From: Kineococcus endophyticus | GTDB lineage: Bacteria; Actinomycetota; Actinomycetes; Actinomycetales; Kineococcaceae | Assembly (NCBI RefSeq): GCF_040796495.1 | Contig: NZ_JBFNQN010000015.1 | Span: 105,451 to 169,450 of the forward strand | Direction: 5' to 3' | Length of the DNA stretch: 64,000 nt | Shown: in pieces, positions 10,579 through 17,596 of the stretch | Layout: every line of letters starts with the position of its first letter | Position numbering within the stretch: position 1 is the first letter of the stretch | Made by a program: the position numbers and the translations under genes | The notes under the pieces: generated by a model | The model's database searches: none | Seen by the model: the letters and a program-made list of their open reading frames with translations, nothing else | What the model was told of the DNA's origin: nothing

Positions 10579-11346
10579 TCACCCCTCCTCGCGCAGCCGT
10601 CGCGGCGAGCGTCCCGTCACCGCCCGGCAGGTCTTGTTGAAGGCCTGCAGGTCGGGGATGCCCACCGTGGCGGCGACCGCGCTGACGGACATCGTCGTCC
10701 GCGTCAACAGGTGCACGGCGTGCTCGATGCGCCGGCGACGCACGTACCCCGCGATCGTCTGCCCCGTGGTGCGGGAGAACACGCGCGTGAGGTGGTCGGG
10801 CGAGACCCCGACCGTCCGGGCGATCTCCGGGACCGTGACCACGTCGCCCAGGTGCGCCTCGACGTAGGACATGGTCTCGGCGACGTAGTTCTCCGCCAGA
10901 CCCGGCGTCCCGGGTTGGGGGCGTACGGCGTCGCGCAGGCGGAGCAGCACCATCCACACGTCCGCGCGGGTGCGTTCGGGGAACGCCGCCGCGCTGGCGA
11001 CGGCCGAGGCCATGAGGTCGGTGAACACCGGCAGGTTCGGACCGGCCGTGACGACGAGCGCGCGCGGGCCCGTCGCGTCCAGCACGGGAGCGCGGACGTG
11101 GGCGTAGAGGTGTTGCGACGGCCCGCGGTAGCGGTACCGGACGGGGGTCGCCGGTCGCACCAGGGACAGGCTGCCCGGGGTGATGGGGTGGGTCGTGCCG
11201 TCCACCTCGAGGTCGGCCGTGTACTCGTACAGGTGCAGCGACCAGAGGTCGGGCAGCTCGAACTCGTCCACCGCGCGGTCCCGCCCGTGGACGCTCCGGC
11301 CCTGCGCCACGACCTGCGGCGGTCCGGTCAGGTCGACGCCGAGCAT
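10579..11346 (-). CDS. AraC-family transcriptional regulator
   Basis: A 255-residue regulator with an N-terminal cupin-like sensing domain (about 20-130) and a C-terminal double HTH (about 160-250: VPEIARTVGVSPDHLTRVFSR, then VSAVAATVGIPDLQAFNKTCR). It is divergent from the phytanoyl-CoA-dioxygenase-like gene with 72 bp between starts, so it probably controls that gene and its small partner. The arrangement of sugar-type AraC sensor plus PhyH enzyme suggests a small metabolite as inducer. Confidence 0.88.
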   Translation of the reverse strand: MLGVDLTGPPQVVAQGRSVHGRDRAVDEFELPDLWSLHLYEYTADLEVDGTTHPITPGSLSLVRPATPVRYRYRGPSQHLYAHVRAPVLDATGPRALVVTAGPNLPVFTDLMASAVASAAAFPERTRADVWMVLLRLRDAVRPQPGTPGLAENYVAETMSYVEAHLGDVVTVPEIARTVGVSPDHLTRVFSRTTGQTIAGYVRRRRIEHAVHLLTRTTMSVSAVAATVGIPDLQAFNKTCRAVTGRSPRRLREEG

Positions 11347-11405
11347 GCCGCTTTCCTACCAGCAGACGTCGGGTCTCCGCCACGACGAGCCCCTCCGGCC
11401 GCGCC

Positions 11406-11411
11406 TAGCGT
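11406..11411 (+). promoter_or_regulatory. TAGCGT -10 element of a probable leaderless promoter
   Basis: TAGCGT fits the actinobacterial -10 pattern TAnnnT and ends 7 bp before the ATG of the PhyH gene, which has no Shine-Dalgarno. This spacing predicts transcription starting at or next to the start codon. The same hexamer stands in the same place before the gene at 41284. Confidence 0.5.
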
Positions 11412-11418
11412 CGATCCC

Positions 11419-12297
11419 ATGACCGCTCAGGTTGACCGCAAGCACCTCATGACGTCCGTGGAGATGGCGCACTTCGTCGCCCACGGCGCGATCGCCTTCG
11501 AGGGGGTCGTGCCCGACGAGCTGAACCGCCGGGCGATCGACGTCCTCGACGCCGGCATCGACCCCGTGCCGTACGGGACGCCGCTGGACGTCGCGTTCCC
11601 CGAGGGCACGTTCGTCCGCGAGCTCATCGACCTGCCCGTCGTGGCCGGCGCGATCCAGAGCCTCGTCGGGCCCTCGCCGAACATCGACCACCACGCCGTG
11701 CACGTGCGTCCCCCGCGCGGTGGCGAGGCGCAGAACATGCACGGCGACGCGATCCTCGACACCCGCCGCGACGCGTTCGACGCGCAGCTCATGTACTACC
11801 CCCGCGAGGTGACGCTCGAGCAGGGTGGAACCCTCAGCGTGCCCGGTACGCACCTGCGCCGCATCAACCAGACCGGCATCGGCCGGTACCAGAACCTCGC
11901 CGGCCAGACGCGCCTCACCTGCCCCGCCGGGACCGTCGTCCTGCTGCACCACGGGATCTGGCACGGCGGTCGCCGCAACGACTCCGACGTCCCCCGCTAC
12001 ATGTTCAAGATCCGCTTCAACCCCGCCGTGCGGCAGTTGCGGTTGTGGAACACCGACGACATCGACAGCGACGGCGTGCGCCGCGAACTGACGCAGCAGT
12101 TCGGCTGGACCAACGCCAACGAGGGCCGCCTGGAACTCGTGAACCGCGCCAAGCTGTGGCGGACGCTGACCGGTGACGAGAACTTCGACATCGACTACTA
12201 CCTGACCCGCGAGACCCTGCGCCCGCAGTTCATCGCCCCCGGCGCCACCGACGTGCGGCTGGGCTCCAGCCTCGCCGCCGACGGCTGGGGTCGCTGA
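11419..12297 (+). CDS. Phytanoyl-CoA dioxygenase (PhyH)-family oxygenase
   Basis: A 292-residue Fe(II)/2-oxoglutarate-dependent oxygenase. The metal site is HxD at His108/Asp110 in NMHGD; the distal His and the 2-oxoglutarate-binding Arg are expected in the LLHHGIWHGGRRN segment at about 176-187. Enzymes of this family hydroxylate small molecules, lipids or phosphonates. There is no Shine-Dalgarno, but a TAGCGT -10 box suggests a leaderless transcript. A 113-residue protein gene follows after 37 bp, and an AraC gene diverges upstream. The substrate is unknown. Confidence 0.85.
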   Translation: MTAQVDRKHLMTSVEMAHFVAHGAIAFEGVVPDELNRRAIDVLDAGIDPVPYGTPLDVAFPEGTFVRELIDLPVVAGAIQSLVGPSPNIDHHAVHVRPPRGGEAQNMHGDAILDTRRDAFDAQLMYYPREVTLEQGGTLSVPGTHLRRINQTGIGRYQNLAGQTRLTCPAGTVVLLHHGIWHGGRRNDSDVPRYMFKIRFNPAVRQLRLWNTDDIDSDGVRRELTQQFGWTNANEGRLELVNRAKLWRTLTGDENFDIDYYLTRETLRPQFIAPGATDVRLGSSLAADGWGR

Positions 12298-12334
12298 GCC
12301 CGTCGCCCATCCCCACTCGTTCGAGGAGAACAGC

Positions 12335-12676
12335 GTGACCACGACCACCCCGCTCGGCAGCGTCGAGCAGTCCTTCGCCGTCCCGTCCACCACCCCCACC
12401 GTGCGCCAGCAGGTCATGGTGCTCTACCTGGGCACCTCCGCCCTCGACTCCGCCGTCATCGGCTGGACGCGGTACGACGGCACCGGCCGTTCCCGCCCGA
12501 CGATGGGCGACAGCGACGAACCCCCGTACGCCACGGGCCTCGACGCCCTCCTCGACGGCTGGCGGTTGCTGCAGATGTCGCAGCTCCTCTCGCACGCCGA
12601 GGGGCACGAGTACGACACCGCGTACCTGCCGTACGAGTTCCTCTTCGAGAAGCTCGTGGACTTCGGCGGGGCGTGA
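12335..12676 (+). CDS. Small conserved-looking protein paired with PhyH gene
   Basis: A 113-residue protein that I do not recognise. It starts with GTG after a GAGGAG-type ribosome site and lies 37 bp after the PhyH stop, so the two are probably cotranscribed. The middle segment (VMVLYLGTSALDSAVIGWTRYDG) is hydrophobic but too short and mixed for a clear membrane anchor; the C-terminal half is acidic and helical. No catalytic motif is visible. A role as accessory or second subunit of the oxygenase is only a positional inference. Confidence 0.6.
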   Translation: MTTTTPLGSVEQSFAVPSTTPTVRQQVMVLYLGTSALDSAVIGWTRYDGTGRSRPTMGDSDEPPYATGLDALLDGWRLLQMSQLLSHAEGHEYDTAYLPYEFLFEKLVDFGGA

Positions 12677-12688
12677 GGTCCGGCGTCG

Positions 12689-13255
12689 TCAGCCGAGGCC
12701 GTCGAGCAGCCGTTTGCGGACGCGGTCGACGACCCCGCTGACGACGGCGTCGTCGTCCAGGGCGCGCGCGAGGACCAGCGCGCCCTGGACGGCTGCGACC
12801 GCGTCCACCGCCCGCTCCCGCGCGTCCCTCGCCGGAGCCCCCGTCTGCTCGACCGCGCGGGCGAGCAGTTCCACCCAGTCGGCGAAGTAGGACCGGACTG
12901 CCTCGGCGTGCGCCGGCTGGTCCGCCCCGAGGGTCATGACGGCGTAGAGGCAGACGCGGTGCCGGGACAGGAAGTACTCCTCGGCCGCCCGCATCGTCGC
13001 GTCCACCGCCCCCGCCGGGTCGTCGGGGGCGCGCAGCGGAGCGAAGACCTGCTCGTCGAACCAGGCCCGGACCTCCTCGAGCACGGCCCGCGCCATGTCC
13101 TCCTTTCCGTCGGGGAAGAAGTGGTAGAGGCTGCCGCGGCCGATCCCGGTGTCTTGCTGGATGACCGACAGCGACGCCCCGTCGAACCCTCGCCGCCGGA
13201 AGACCCCGGCGAGGGCGCGCACCGCGTCCGCGCGGTCCAGGACGGTGCGGGCCAT
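12689..13255 (-). CDS. TetR-family regulator
   Basis: A 188-residue TetR regulator with the AcrR/YcdC-like N-terminal HTH (about 8-52: FDGASLSVIQQDTGIGRGSLYHFFPDGKEDM). The ATG overlaps the stop of the DUF1348 gene by one base (TGATG), so it is the second gene of a two-gene operon. The long frame upstream lies inside the neighbour and was rejected. It probably represses its own operon through the large inverted repeat at 13741-13775. Confidence 0.85.
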   Translation of the reverse strand: MARTVLDRADAVRALAGVFRRRGFDGASLSVIQQDTGIGRGSLYHFFPDGKEDMARAVLEEVRAWFDEQVFAPLRAPDDPAGAVDATMRAAEEYFLSRHRVCLYAVMTLGADQPAHAEAVRSYFADWVELLARAVEQTGAPARDARERAVDAVAAVQGALVLARALDDDAVVSGVVDRVRKRLLDGLG

Positions 13256-13722
13256 CAGAGCCCGAGCTCGCTCAACCCCGGGTGGTCGGCGGGGCGCGGG
13301 CCCGGTGCGTCCCAGTGGAACCTCCGGTCCGCGGCGTCGATCGCGACGTCGTTGATGCTGGCGTGGCGGTGCGTCATGAGTCCGTCCGCGTCGAAGCGCC
13401 AGTTCTCGTTGCCGTACGCACGGAACCACTCCCCCGCCGCGTCGTGGTACTCGTACGCGAACCGCACGGCGATGACGTCCCCGGTGAAGGCCCACAACTC
13501 CTTGACGAGCCGGTAGTCAAGTTCGGCCTCCCACTTGCCGGTGAGGAACTGCACGATCGCCGGGCGACCGGTGACGAACTGCGAACGGTTCCGCCACCAG
13601 CTGTCCTCGCTGTAGGCGAGCGAGATGCGCTCGGGGTCGCGGGAGTTCCACGCGTCCTCGGCGGCACGCACCTTCTGCGTGGCGCTGGCCTCGGTGAACG
13701 GCGGGAGCGGGGGGCGGGGCAT
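13255..13722 (-). CDS. DUF1348 / NTF2-like (SnoaL-fold) protein
   Basis: A 155-residue protein of the DUF1348 family within the NTF2-like superfamily. Typical elements are [21 protein letters not shown] near the N-terminus, the W-R-NR-QF segment, RFAYEYHD, and [16 protein letters not shown]2-like folds host isomerases, hydrolases and binding proteins; members of this subgroup are often small stress or catabolic genes behind TetR control. The ATG has a clear AAGGAG site, and the next gene (tetR) overlaps its stop. Exact role unknown. Confidence 0.8.
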   Translation of the reverse strand: MPRPPLPPFTEASATQKVRAAEDAWNSRDPERISLAYSEDSWWRNRSQFVTGRPAIVQFLTGKWEAELDYRLVKELWAFTGDVIAVRFAYEYHDAAGEWFRAYGNENWRFDADGLMTHRHASINDVAIDAADRRFHWDAPGPRPADHPGLSELGL

Positions 13723-13740
13723 CACGGTCTCCTTCGGGTC

Positions 13741-13775
13741 TGTACCGATCGGTTGTGTCTTGACCGAACGGTACA
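13741..13775. promoter_or_regulatory. 13-bp inverted repeat with 9-bp spacer, likely TetR operator
   Basis: Two 13-bp arms (TGTACCGATCGGT and ACCGAACGGTACA) match as inverted repeats at 12 of 13 positions with a 9-bp spacer. They lie 19-53 bp upstream of the DUF1348 start. Each arm contains its own ACCGATCGGT-like dyad. The TetR encoded in this operon is the obvious binder. Confidence 0.55.
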
Positions 13776-13817
13776 GACGAGGTCGATGGCGGTCAAGGCA
13801 GCGCATCCCGCCGTCCC

Positions 13818-13840
13818 TTGACACGCAAGTGCGTACTTGC
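13818..13840 (+). promoter_or_regulatory. Promoter and palindromic operator of the ArsR-glyoxalase pair
   Basis: A consensus -35 hexamer TTGACA (13818-13823) is followed directly by the palindrome GCAAGT-GCGT-ACTTGC (13825-13840), which would fill the -35/-10 spacer. A weak -10 lies near 13842-13847, so transcription would start close to the GTG at 13856. The ArsR-type protein encoded just downstream is the likely occupant. Confidence 0.5.
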
Positions 13841-13855
13841 CCATCATGGAGCGCA

Positions 13856-14134
13856 GTGGACGTCTACCAGGCCTTGGCCGACAGCACCCGTCGTCTGCTG
13901 CTCGACGAGCTGTCCCAGCGCGACGAGCAGACCCTGTTCGAACTGTGTTCACGACTGGCGGTGCACCACGCCGTCACCTCCACCCGACAGGCGGTGTCCC
14001 AGCACCTGGCCGCCCTCGAGTCCGTCGGCCTGGTGCGCAGCGAGCGCCGGGGGCGCCACAAGTTCCACTCGATCGACACCACACCGCTGGCGGCCATCAC
14101 GGACCGCTGGCCCCTCCCGGAGGACGTGCGATGA
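13856..14134 (+). CDS. ArsR-family winged-helix regulator
   Basis: A 92-residue compact ArsR-type winged-helix protein ([31 protein letters not shown], then [30 protein letters not shown]). It lacks the CVCDL metal motif of arsenic sensors, so it is probably a metal-independent regulator of the downstream VOC gene, a common pairing. The GTG start is placed after a promoter with an overlapping palindrome and may be leaderless. The stop overlaps the VOC start as ATGA. Confidence 0.8.
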   Translation: MDVYQALADSTRRLLLDELSQRDEQTLFELCSRLAVHHAVTSTRQAVSQHLAALESVGLVRSERRGRHKFHSIDTTPLAAITDRWPLPEDVR

Positions 14135-14520
14135 GGCTCCAGACCGTCAGCATCTTCGTCGACGACCAGCAGCGCGCCGTGGACTTCTACACCGGCCCGC
14201 TCGGTTTCACCGTCGCCGCCGACGTCCCCCTGGGTGAGCACCGCTGGCTCACCGTCGTCGACCCCCAGAAGCCGGACGGGACCCAGCTCTGCCTGGAGCC
14301 CAAGGCCCACCCCGCCGTGCCCCCGTTCACGTCAGCCCTGGCTGCCGACGGCATCCCCTACCTCGTCCTGGGGGTCGACGACGTCGCGGCGGAGCACGAA
14401 CGACTCCAGGCCGCCGGCGTCGTCTTCACGCAGCCGCCGCTGGAGATGGGACCGGTCATCACCGCCGTGCTCGACGACACCGTCGGCAACCTGGTGCAGC
14501 TGGCGCAGTTCACGGGGTGA
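14131..14520 (+). CDS. VOC-superfamily (glyoxalase/extradiol dioxygenase-like) protein
   Basis: A 129-residue vicinal-oxygen-chelate protein with two beta-alpha-beta-beta-beta modules (VSIFVDDQQRAVDFYTGPLGF and LVLGVDDVAAEHERLQAAGV). Members include glyoxalase I, fosfomycin and bleomycin resistance proteins and dioxygenases; the sequence alone does not choose. It is translationally coupled to the preceding ArsR gene, a frequent actinobacterial two-gene unit of unknown role. It ends convergently with the next gene, 2 bp apart. Confidence 0.82.
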   Translation: MRLQTVSIFVDDQQRAVDFYTGPLGFTVAADVPLGEHRWLTVVDPQKPDGTQLCLEPKAHPAVPPFTSALAADGIPYLVLGVDDVAAEHERLQAAGVVFTQPPLEMGPVITAVLDDTVGNLVQLAQFTG

Positions 14521-14522
14521 GC

Positions 14523-14894
14523 TCAGATGCCCAGCATCCTCCGCAGCACCAGGTCGTGCACGTACCGCGCCTTGTCGTCCCCGCGGAAGTCGACTTCGTA
14601 GACGCGCCCGCCCGCCGTGATGGCGATGCTCGACGACGATGCGAACTTGCCGAACATGCTCTTGTCCGACACGTAGGACACCGCGGTCACCTTGCCGTAA
14701 GGCACCGAGGTGAGAGCCACCTTCTTCCCCACGAACGAGTTGTCCTGCACGATCACCCGCAGCGACGTCACACCGATGAAGCCGGTTCCCGCACCGATCG
14801 CGTCGAAGACCGCGTAGACCTCCTCCCCCGGCAGGAGACCCTGCTGGATCTTGTCCAACTGCTCCTGCTTGTCGAAAGCGACCTGGAACGGCAT
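14523..14894 (-). CDS. PH-domain-like protein
   Basis: A 123-residue beta-rich protein resembling bacterial pleckstrin-homology (bPH) or YokE-like domains: LLPGEEVYAVFDA, GFIGVTSLRVIVQDNS, KKVALTSVPYGKVTAVSY and the strand pattern that follows fit that fold. A strong GAGGAGG site supports the ATG. It is the last chromosomal gene before the left end of the integrated element. No enzymatic residues are visible; function unknown. Confidence 0.7.
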   Translation of the reverse strand: MPFQVAFDKQEQLDKIQQGLLPGEEVYAVFDAIGAGTGFIGVTSLRVIVQDNSFVGKKVALTSVPYGKVTAVSYVSDKSMFGKFASSSSIAITAGGRVYEVDFRGDDKARYVHDLVLRRMLGI

Positions 14895-15035
14895 GCGACC
14901 TCCTCGAGCGGGCTTGCACCGAGCGTCGCACAAGACATCGGTACTGAGGAGCGGAACGTTGCAGCTTCCTCGCCCCCGCGGAGCCACCGGCGTGAACGCC
15001 GATCCAGAGCGAGCCACCTTCCGGCGCGACGAGAA

Positions 15036-15079
15036 GGTGGGCCCCCAGGGGATCGAACCCTGAACCCGCGGATTAAAAG
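15036..15079. repeat. Left attachment site (attL), tRNA-Lys fragment
   Basis: This 44-bp sequence is identical to 25822-25865. It contains the T-arm, acceptor-strand and anticodon-loop part of tRNA-Lys but none of the 5' half, so it is a displaced 3' fragment and not a tRNA gene. Confidence 0.9.
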
Positions 15080-15222
15080 ACCCTGGGGGCTCGTCCATCT
15101 GGTTCGATCCTGTTGTGTGCCAACCGGATCGAGGGCTCAACGTGGCCAACCCGTACTGCGGCGTCCAGTGGCGTCCAGCCGGTCCGTTAGCCGGAAGTTA
15201 GCCACGCCATGAGGAGTCCAAC
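15080..15222. other. Left end of the element with integrase-type repeats
   Basis: This 143-bp non-coding stretch carries a TCGATCC/GGATCGA inverted repeat (15104-15110 and 15126-15132), two GCGTCCAG direct repeats 10 bp apart (15161, 15171), and two GTTAGCC direct repeats 11 bp apart (15186-15192, 15197-15203). The GTTAGCC pair recurs with the same spacing at the right end (25743-25760), so these are likely integrase arm-type or excisionase sites. Confidence 0.55.
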
Positions 15223-16017
15223 TCACCGGTAGACGGCCAAGAGGTCGACCATGAGGGCCGGGCCCGACAGGTACTCGTCTTCCTTGCCCTCGGCGGGAGC
15301 CTGCCGCTCCATGCGGCGCCGGTCCTCCCGAGACAGGAGCTTCATGCCCGGGAAGGTGAGGAACGGCTTCCATTGACCCTCCCTGATGATGCGCGAGACC
15401 TTGCCGACGATGCGGGCTCGTCCTTCAAGATCTCCAAGCTGGAACTGCTCATCGACCTGCGCCGCGATCTTCCAGTCGGTGTCGTCGTCCTCCCCGACGA
15501 CCACGAGGTTGGCGCCTACTCCGCTGATGAGACTGGCGGCCGCGCTCATGGCGTCGGCGCTCGGCAGGCCTTCGGTGGACAACCCGAGGTCATGCGCCGC
15601 GGGAAGGACGCTTCGCATCATGTCGAGAGCCCCCAGGGCCTCACCGGACTTGGCGAGCATCTGGATGATGTGAGGGACGTAGAGGTCGCACTCCCACGAC
15701 ACCATGGCTCCCAGGCCGATGCCATCGAAGTCGCTGTCCGGCTCGAAAACCTCAACCCAACCGAGTTCCTCGGCGTCCATCGCTGCAGCCTTCAACAAAC
15801 GATCGAAGCGTGCTCCATCGGTGTCGGACAGCGTCTGCGACCGCTCCTCTTCTCGACCCTTCTCGCCGTTGACCTTGACGATCTTGGCGTCCACCTCTCC
15901 TCCTCCACTACCGGAGTGCAGTGAGCGGCTGGTGGACTCGGTGCGGTGCCCCCCCTCCATTGCGCTGATGTACTGGGACAGGGCGACGGTGTCGAGGTAC
16001 AGGAAGCGACGCAGCAT
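15223..16017 (-). CDS. DUF6414-like protein of unknown function
   Basis: A 264-residue protein that begins FLYLDTVALSQYISAMEGG, as in the DUF6414 family; the later region predicts a beta-rich half with VVVGEDDDTDW and a basic, Arg-rich segment near the end (SREDRRRMERQ). No signal peptide, transmembrane segment or known catalytic motif is seen. It lies 51 bp downstream of arsC in the same direction, so it could be read from the arsR promoter, yet it has no known arsenic role. It is the outermost gene at the left end of the element, a usual place for accessory or defence genes. Family assignment is moderate. Confidence 0.5.
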   Translation of the reverse strand: MLRRFLYLDTVALSQYISAMEGGHRTESTSRSLHSGSGGGEVDAKIVKVNGEKGREEERSQTLSDTDGARFDRLLKAAAMDAEELGWVEVFEPDSDFDGIGLGAMVSWECDLYVPHIIQMLAKSGEALGALDMMRSVLPAAHDLGLSTEGLPSADAMSAAASLISGVGANLVVVGEDDDTDWKIAAQVDEQFQLGDLEGRARIVGKVSRIIREGQWKPFLTFPGMKLLSREDRRRMERQAPAEGKEDEYLSGPALMVDLLAVYR

Positions 16018-16068
16018 GTTCGGAACGTACTCCGCGCCTCGGACACGACGGACTACGCGAGCCCTACT

Positions 16069-16476
16069 TCACGCCGACAAGCGTCCCGCCAAGGCGCGGA
16101 CTCGCGTGTCGATGTCGTCGCGGACGAGCCGCATCCGCTCCATGCCCTCGATCCCGCGCAGGGACGGCTCGTCGGTCTCCCAGACCTCGACGGGGGTGTC
16201 GTCGATGGGCTCGACCTTCGCCTCGCCGCCGAGCACGACAACCAGGTCGGCCGCGCGGACGAGGTCGTCGGTCAACTGCTTCGGGCGCTCGGCGCTGATG
16301 TCCACGCCGGCTTCGGCCAGGCTCTCGACCGAGAGGGCGTTGAGCTTGTCGCCGGCCTTGGTGCCAGCCGAGTCGACGGTGACGGCGTCCCCGGCGGCCT
16401 GACGCATGAGGCCGGCGGCCATCTGCGACTTGCCGCCGTTCTTCACGCACACGAAGAGGATGTTGGGCTTGGGCAC
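16069..16476 (-). CDS. arsC: Arsenate reductase, mycothiol-dependent type
   Basis: A 135-residue protein of the low-molecular-weight tyrosine-phosphatase fold that reduces arsenate to arsenite in the cytoplasm. The active-site loop reads FVCVKNGGKSQMAAG; the nucleophilic Cys is followed by x5-Lys instead of the usual x5-Arg. This NGGKS loop is, as I recall it, typical of corynebacterial ArsC1/ArsC2 enzymes that couple to mycothiol and mycoredoxin. The GTG start follows an AGGAG site; an in-frame ATG at 16512 lacks one. It is the third gene of arsR-arsN-arsC and supplies arsenite to the Acr3 pump. Confidence 0.85.
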   Translation of the reverse strand: MPKPNILFVCVKNGGKSQMAAGLMRQAAGDAVTVDSAGTKAGDKLNALSVESLAEAGVDISAERPKQLTDDLVRAADLVVVLGGEAKVEPIDDTPVEVWETDEPSLRGIEGMERMRLVRDDIDTRVRALAGRLSA

Positions 16477-16525
16477 GACGATCTCCTGGGAAAGTGACGG
16501 ATTCGGGAGCAAGACGGCGCAGAGG

Positions 16526-17092
16526 TCAGCGAACTGACGAGGCTGCGGTACCCGCGACGGGGCTGCGGCGCTCGATGAGGACGGTGTCGCGCCACCGGCC
16601 AGCGAGCGGGCCGTAGGTCATGAGGGCGATGCGCTCCCGGCGACCGACCTCGCGGAAGCCGGTTGCTCGGTGCAGGGCCACGCTGGCGAGGTTCTCGGGG
16701 AACAGGGAGGACTGGATGGTCCAGATGCCGCTGTCCTCGGTGGAGGTGACCAGCTCGTCGAGCAGTCGCCGCCCGACGCCGCGCCCGCGAGCGCCGGAGG
16801 CGATGTAGATGGAGTGCTCGACGACTCCGGCGTAGACCGGGCGGGGCGAGGTGGGCGTGACTGCAGCCCAACCGAGCAGGGCGCCGCTCCCGTCACGGGC
16901 GATGAGTCGGTGGTCGGGGTGCTTGCTGGTGTCGAATGCGGTCCAGGTGGCTGGCGGGTCGGCCTCGAAGGTCGCGTGGCCGGTGGCGATGCCCGCGGCG
17001 TAGACGGTGCGCACCTCGGGCCAGTCCAGCTCGGTGAGCGGGAAGACGGCGATGTCGTGCGGGCCGTAGGGCTGCGGCGGCGGTGTGGTCAT
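16526..17092 (-). CDS. arsN: GNAT acetyltransferase, ArsN/phosphinothricin-acetyltransferase type
   Basis: A 188-residue N-acetyltransferase with the acetyl-CoA loop GARGRGVGRRLLDEL (about 98-112), the NLASVALHRATGFREVG motif B, and the C-terminal GRWRDTVLIERR seen in phosphinothricin acetyltransferases. In ars operons such genes are called arsN and can acetylate arsinothricin or the related phosphinothricin. It lies between arsR (8 bp upstream) and arsC, which supports that role. Start at the ATG; the ribosome site is weak, so translation may be coupled to arsR. The exact substrate is inferred from context. Confidence 0.72.
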   Translation of the reverse strand: MTTPPPQPYGPHDIAVFPLTELDWPEVRTVYAAGIATGHATFEADPPATWTAFDTSKHPDHRLIARDGSGALLGWAAVTPTSPRPVYAGVVEHSIYIASGARGRGVGRRLLDELVTSTEDSGIWTIQSSLFPENLASVALHRATGFREVGRRERIALMTYGPLAGRWRDTVLIERRSPVAGTAASSVR

Positions 17093-17100
17093 GGTGGTGG

Positions 17101-17496
17101 TCAGTAGGTGGAGGCGCTGGTGCGGCCGGACGGTGCGGTCAGGACGGCCGCGACAGCGTTCATCGCTTCGGTGACCAGGGTGTAGTAGGCCCAGACGCCC
17201 CTCTTCTCACGGGTGAGCAGACCCGCGTCGACCAGGACCTTCAAGTGGTGCGAGACGGTGGGCTGGCTCAGGCCCAGCGGCTCGGTGAGGTCGCAGACGC
17301 AGGCTTCGCCGCCTTCGTGGGAGGCGACCAGGGACAGCAGGCGCAGGCGAGCGGGGTCCGCGAGCGCCTTCATGGTGCGCGCAAGGGTGGTGGCGGCCTC
17401 GGCGGTGAGGGGTTCGCGGGCCAGCGGGGCGCAGCAGGCGGCGGAGTCCGCGCCGGGGCGGGTGTCGTCGCGCGTCGTCAGGGTGAGCGTGGCCAT
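17101..17496 (-). CDS. arsR: Arsenite-responsive ArsR repressor
   Basis: A 131-residue ArsR/SmtB-family repressor. The winged helix runs about 45-115 (ALADPARLRLLSLV, then SQPTVSHHLKVLVDAGLL). The metalloid motif CVCDL is at about 76-80, and a second Cys pair near the N-terminus (AACCAPL) may add ligands. Arsenite binding would release it from the intergenic region shared with acr3. The ATG at 17496 is preferred to the in-frame ATG at 17544, which would lie in the promoter. It leads the arsR-arsN-arsC operon and probably controls both directions. Confidence 0.9.
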   Translation of the reverse strand: MATLTLTTRDDTRPGADSAACCAPLAREPLTAEAATTLARTMKALADPARLRLLSLVASHEGGEACVCDLTEPLGLSQPTVSHHLKVLVDAGLLTREKRGVWAYYTLVTEAMNAVAAVLTAPSGRTSASTY

Positions 17497-17596
17497 GGCT
17501 CCATGGTGCCGCAGACATCGAAGGCTGTCGATATTGACAGGCATCGATATCTGGTGTCAGGGTCGCATCGATGTCGATCGATGAAGGGATTTGCTC
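17497..17596. promoter_or_regulatory. Divergent ars promoter with ATCGAT-type operators
   Basis: The 100 bp between arsR and acr3 holds a perfect inverted repeat CATCGAT-GTCG-ATCGATG (17566-17583), two TCGATAT copies near 17528 and 17544, and a TTGACA hexamer (17534-17539). Such AT-richer dyads are the expected ArsR binding sites, and both promoters must lie here. Confidence 0.6.

Noticed and set aside
13856..14134. Second arsenic-sensing ArsR
   Set aside because: It lacks the CVCDL metal motif and is coupled to a glyoxalase-like gene, so it was left as a generic ArsR-family protein.
15036..15079. tRNA-like sequence at the left end of the element
   Set aside because: It contains only the 3' half of tRNA-Lys; D-arm and 5' acceptor strand are missing, so it is an attachment-site copy.
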